Assembly: GCA_964538515.1 (NCBI GenBank)
Contig: CAZIEW010000010.1
Span: 23,299 to 87,298, forward strand
From: CALBZH01 sp964538515
GTDB lineage: Bacteria; Desulfobacterota; Syntrophobacteria; Syntrophobacterales; Syntrophobacteraceae
Direction: 5' to 3'
DNA length: 64,000 nt
Shown here: positions 62,832-64,000 of the stretch, piece by piece
Layout: the number at the start of each line of letters is the position of its first letter
How positions within the stretch are numbered: position 1 is the first letter of the stretch
Made by a program: the position numbers and the translations under genes
Notes under the pieces: generated by a model
What the model was told of the DNA's origin: nothing
The model's input: only the letters and a program-made list of their open reading frames with translations
Databases searched by the model: none

Positions 62832-64000
62832 TTAAGCCGTCTCGTTCAAATGCTCCGGGCGCAGCAGGTCGAACACGGTCTTCACCGGGTTGAATGTGAT
62901 CAGCGGAACCTCGACGAATAGGGTGATCCAGTCCGACATGGAGCCGTTCCAGAGCCCAGGGAGCTCGATCGCACGCAGTTCCTTTCCGTCCTTGCTTTTC
63001 TTCGATATGAACACCGCATCCGGATCCACGAACCGGTGAAGGTCGTACGGGATGCCTTTGTGATCGCGAAGGGCGCAGACCAAGTCGACCGGATTGAAAT
63101 GCGTTGAGCTGTTCCAGATTTTGCTCTGATCCGGGTCCTCGAGGTTGACTTGCGCCTTCTCGACAATTTGAAGGGAAGGCAGGCCGTCGCTGCCCACTAC
63201 CCAGAACGGAGCCCCCCCCGGCTCCCCGGCATTGGGAACGACGCCGCAGACGCGTATCGGACGGTGGAGCTTTCCAATCAGATAGGACCGCTTGCGTTCT
63301 GCCCCCCACTGCTCGAAGTCACCGGGAAAAGCCAGCAGCAGGTCTCCACGGGCGAAACGCTCGGCCTCATCCAGCACAACCTCGTTGGTTCGCTCCTCCA
63401 AACGTCGCAGAAGCCCGTGAACCTTGCCTTGAACCTCCACGAGGAGACCTCCAATCACCTGTTTCCAATAGCTGGTTGTCTCTTTCAACCGATCGGGAAC
63501 CAGATTGTCGATGTTCTTGATGTAGACGAGGTCTCCCGCCAAGTCGTTGAGGTTTTCGATCAAGGCGCCGTGTCCACCCGGTCGGAACAGAAGTCGACCA
63601 TTGCGCTCTCGAAAGGGAAAATTACGCTCGTCGACGGCGATGGTGTCGGTGCTCGGCTTCTGATGGGAGAAGCTCACGTCGAACGTGACGCCCAACCGCT
63701 CTTCGTACCGCTGTCTCACGCTGTTCAGCAACGCCTCAAACCGTGCTTCGTGCTCGGGAGAAACCGTGAAGTGAAGGCGGCAGGTGCTGCTGTTCGGCGA
63801 GACGTACTGAACGGATTCCATGAGATGCTCTTCGAACGCGGTGCGGCGCTCATCGGGGTATCGATGGAATTTCAGCAAGGCCTTCGGGAGAGTCGCGTAG
63901 TCCAGTCCCCGATCGAGGAGGAGGTATTCCAGGATGAGGCGAAATTGCCCGCGATGAGCGAGCGAGCCCAATGACCAGCCGTCCCTGGCGAGGGCTTGCT
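62832..64000 (-). CDS. DUF4301 family protein, 5' part cut by the window edge
   Basis: At least 389 residues; the frame stays open to position 64000, so the N-terminus is missing. Family wording includes LLFRPGGHGALIENLNDL, VYIKNIDNLV and PFWVVGSDGLPSLQIVEKA. The fold appears related to nucleotidyltransferase-like proteins, but no reaction is known. An internal TTG at 63971 is not the start, since coding-like sequence (QALARDGWSLG) continues upstream. It converges with the permease gene. Confidence 0.8.
   Translation of the reverse strand, partial: QALARDGWSLGSLAHRGQFRLILEYLLLDRGLDYATLPKALLKFHRYPDERRTAFEEHLMESVQYVSPNSSTCRLHFTVSPEHEARFEALLNSVRQRYEERLGVTFDVSFSHQKPSTDTIAVDERNFPFRERNGRLLFRPGGHGALIENLNDLAGDLVYIKNIDNLVPDRLKETTSYWKQVIGGLLVEVQGKVHGLLRRLEERTNEVVLDEAERFARGDLLLAFPGDFEQWGAERKRSYLIGKLHRPIRVCGVVPNAGEPGGAPFWVVGSDGLPSLQIVEKAQVNLEDPDQSKIWNSSTHFNPVDLVCALRDHKGIPYDLHRFVDPDAVFISKKSKDGKELRAIELPGLWNGSMSDWITLFVEVPLITFNPVKTVFDLLRPEHLNETA

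Overview
The window is a GC-rich stretch of about 64 kb from a Gram-negative, strictly anaerobic bacterium. It most resembles a sulfate-reducing or syntrophic Desulfobacterota (former Deltaproteobacteria). The indications are a selenocysteine-containing SelD next to YedF, an HdrD/GlpC-like CCG iron-sulfur protein, a double-cubane-cluster protein with its ATP-dependent activase, a hybrid-cluster protein with a Crp/Fnr regulator of the HcpR kind, sigma-54 regulation and an outer-membrane LptE lipoprotein. The taxonomic placement is inference from gene content. There is no rRNA operon, CRISPR array or complete insertion sequence.

Layout: 0.1-3.4 kb (minus) holds a crotonase with its TetR regulator and a strong palindromic operator, then the selenium genes yedF-selD; selD contains an in-frame TGA. 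3.8-7.7 kb has a small secreted protein, a RelE-like protein, the HdrD-like protein and a TIM-barrel isomerase-like protein. 7.9-13.4 kb has a hybrid PAS histidine kinase, an MFS transporter, a collapsed histidine-kinase remnant and a DMT exporter. 13.5-20.9 kb is one co-directional run: double-cubane protein, activase, phosphate-type ABC transporter (pstSCAB), exported 5'-nucleotidase and a 60-residue ThiS-like peptide. 20.9-23.5 kb (minus) has a glutamine-synthetase-family enzyme and asnA.

23.8-30.9 kb is mixed: methyltransferase, DUF1848 protein, SCP-x-type thiolase with a DUF35 partner, L,D-transpeptidase, OsmC protein, tRNA-Lys and tRNA-Glu with a strong terminator, and an exported SagB-type nitroreductase. 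31.0-35.3 kb is a nitrosative-stress unit: a Crp/Fnr regulator divergent from hcp, an HD-domain protein and a ferredoxin, with two FNR-type boxes in the divergent promoter region. 35.3-39.8 kb (minus) has glycan genes followed by potAB.

40.1-55.6 kb is mostly housekeeping: leuS-lptE-holA, rpsT, greA, pyrB-pyrC with an NtrC-family regulator, icd, prmA, a DUF4412 protein, an NYN plus cold-shock-like fusion, a nitrilase-family amidase and a MltD-like transglycosylase. 55.7-64 kb has an aldo/keto reductase, two DedA-superfamily proteins, a NarL-type regulator, a TPR protein, a MacB/FtsX-type permease and a DUF4301 gene that runs off the right edge. Two copies of a hairpin element of about 105 bp with 14-bp terminal inverted repeats lie at 49.1 and 57.8 kb.
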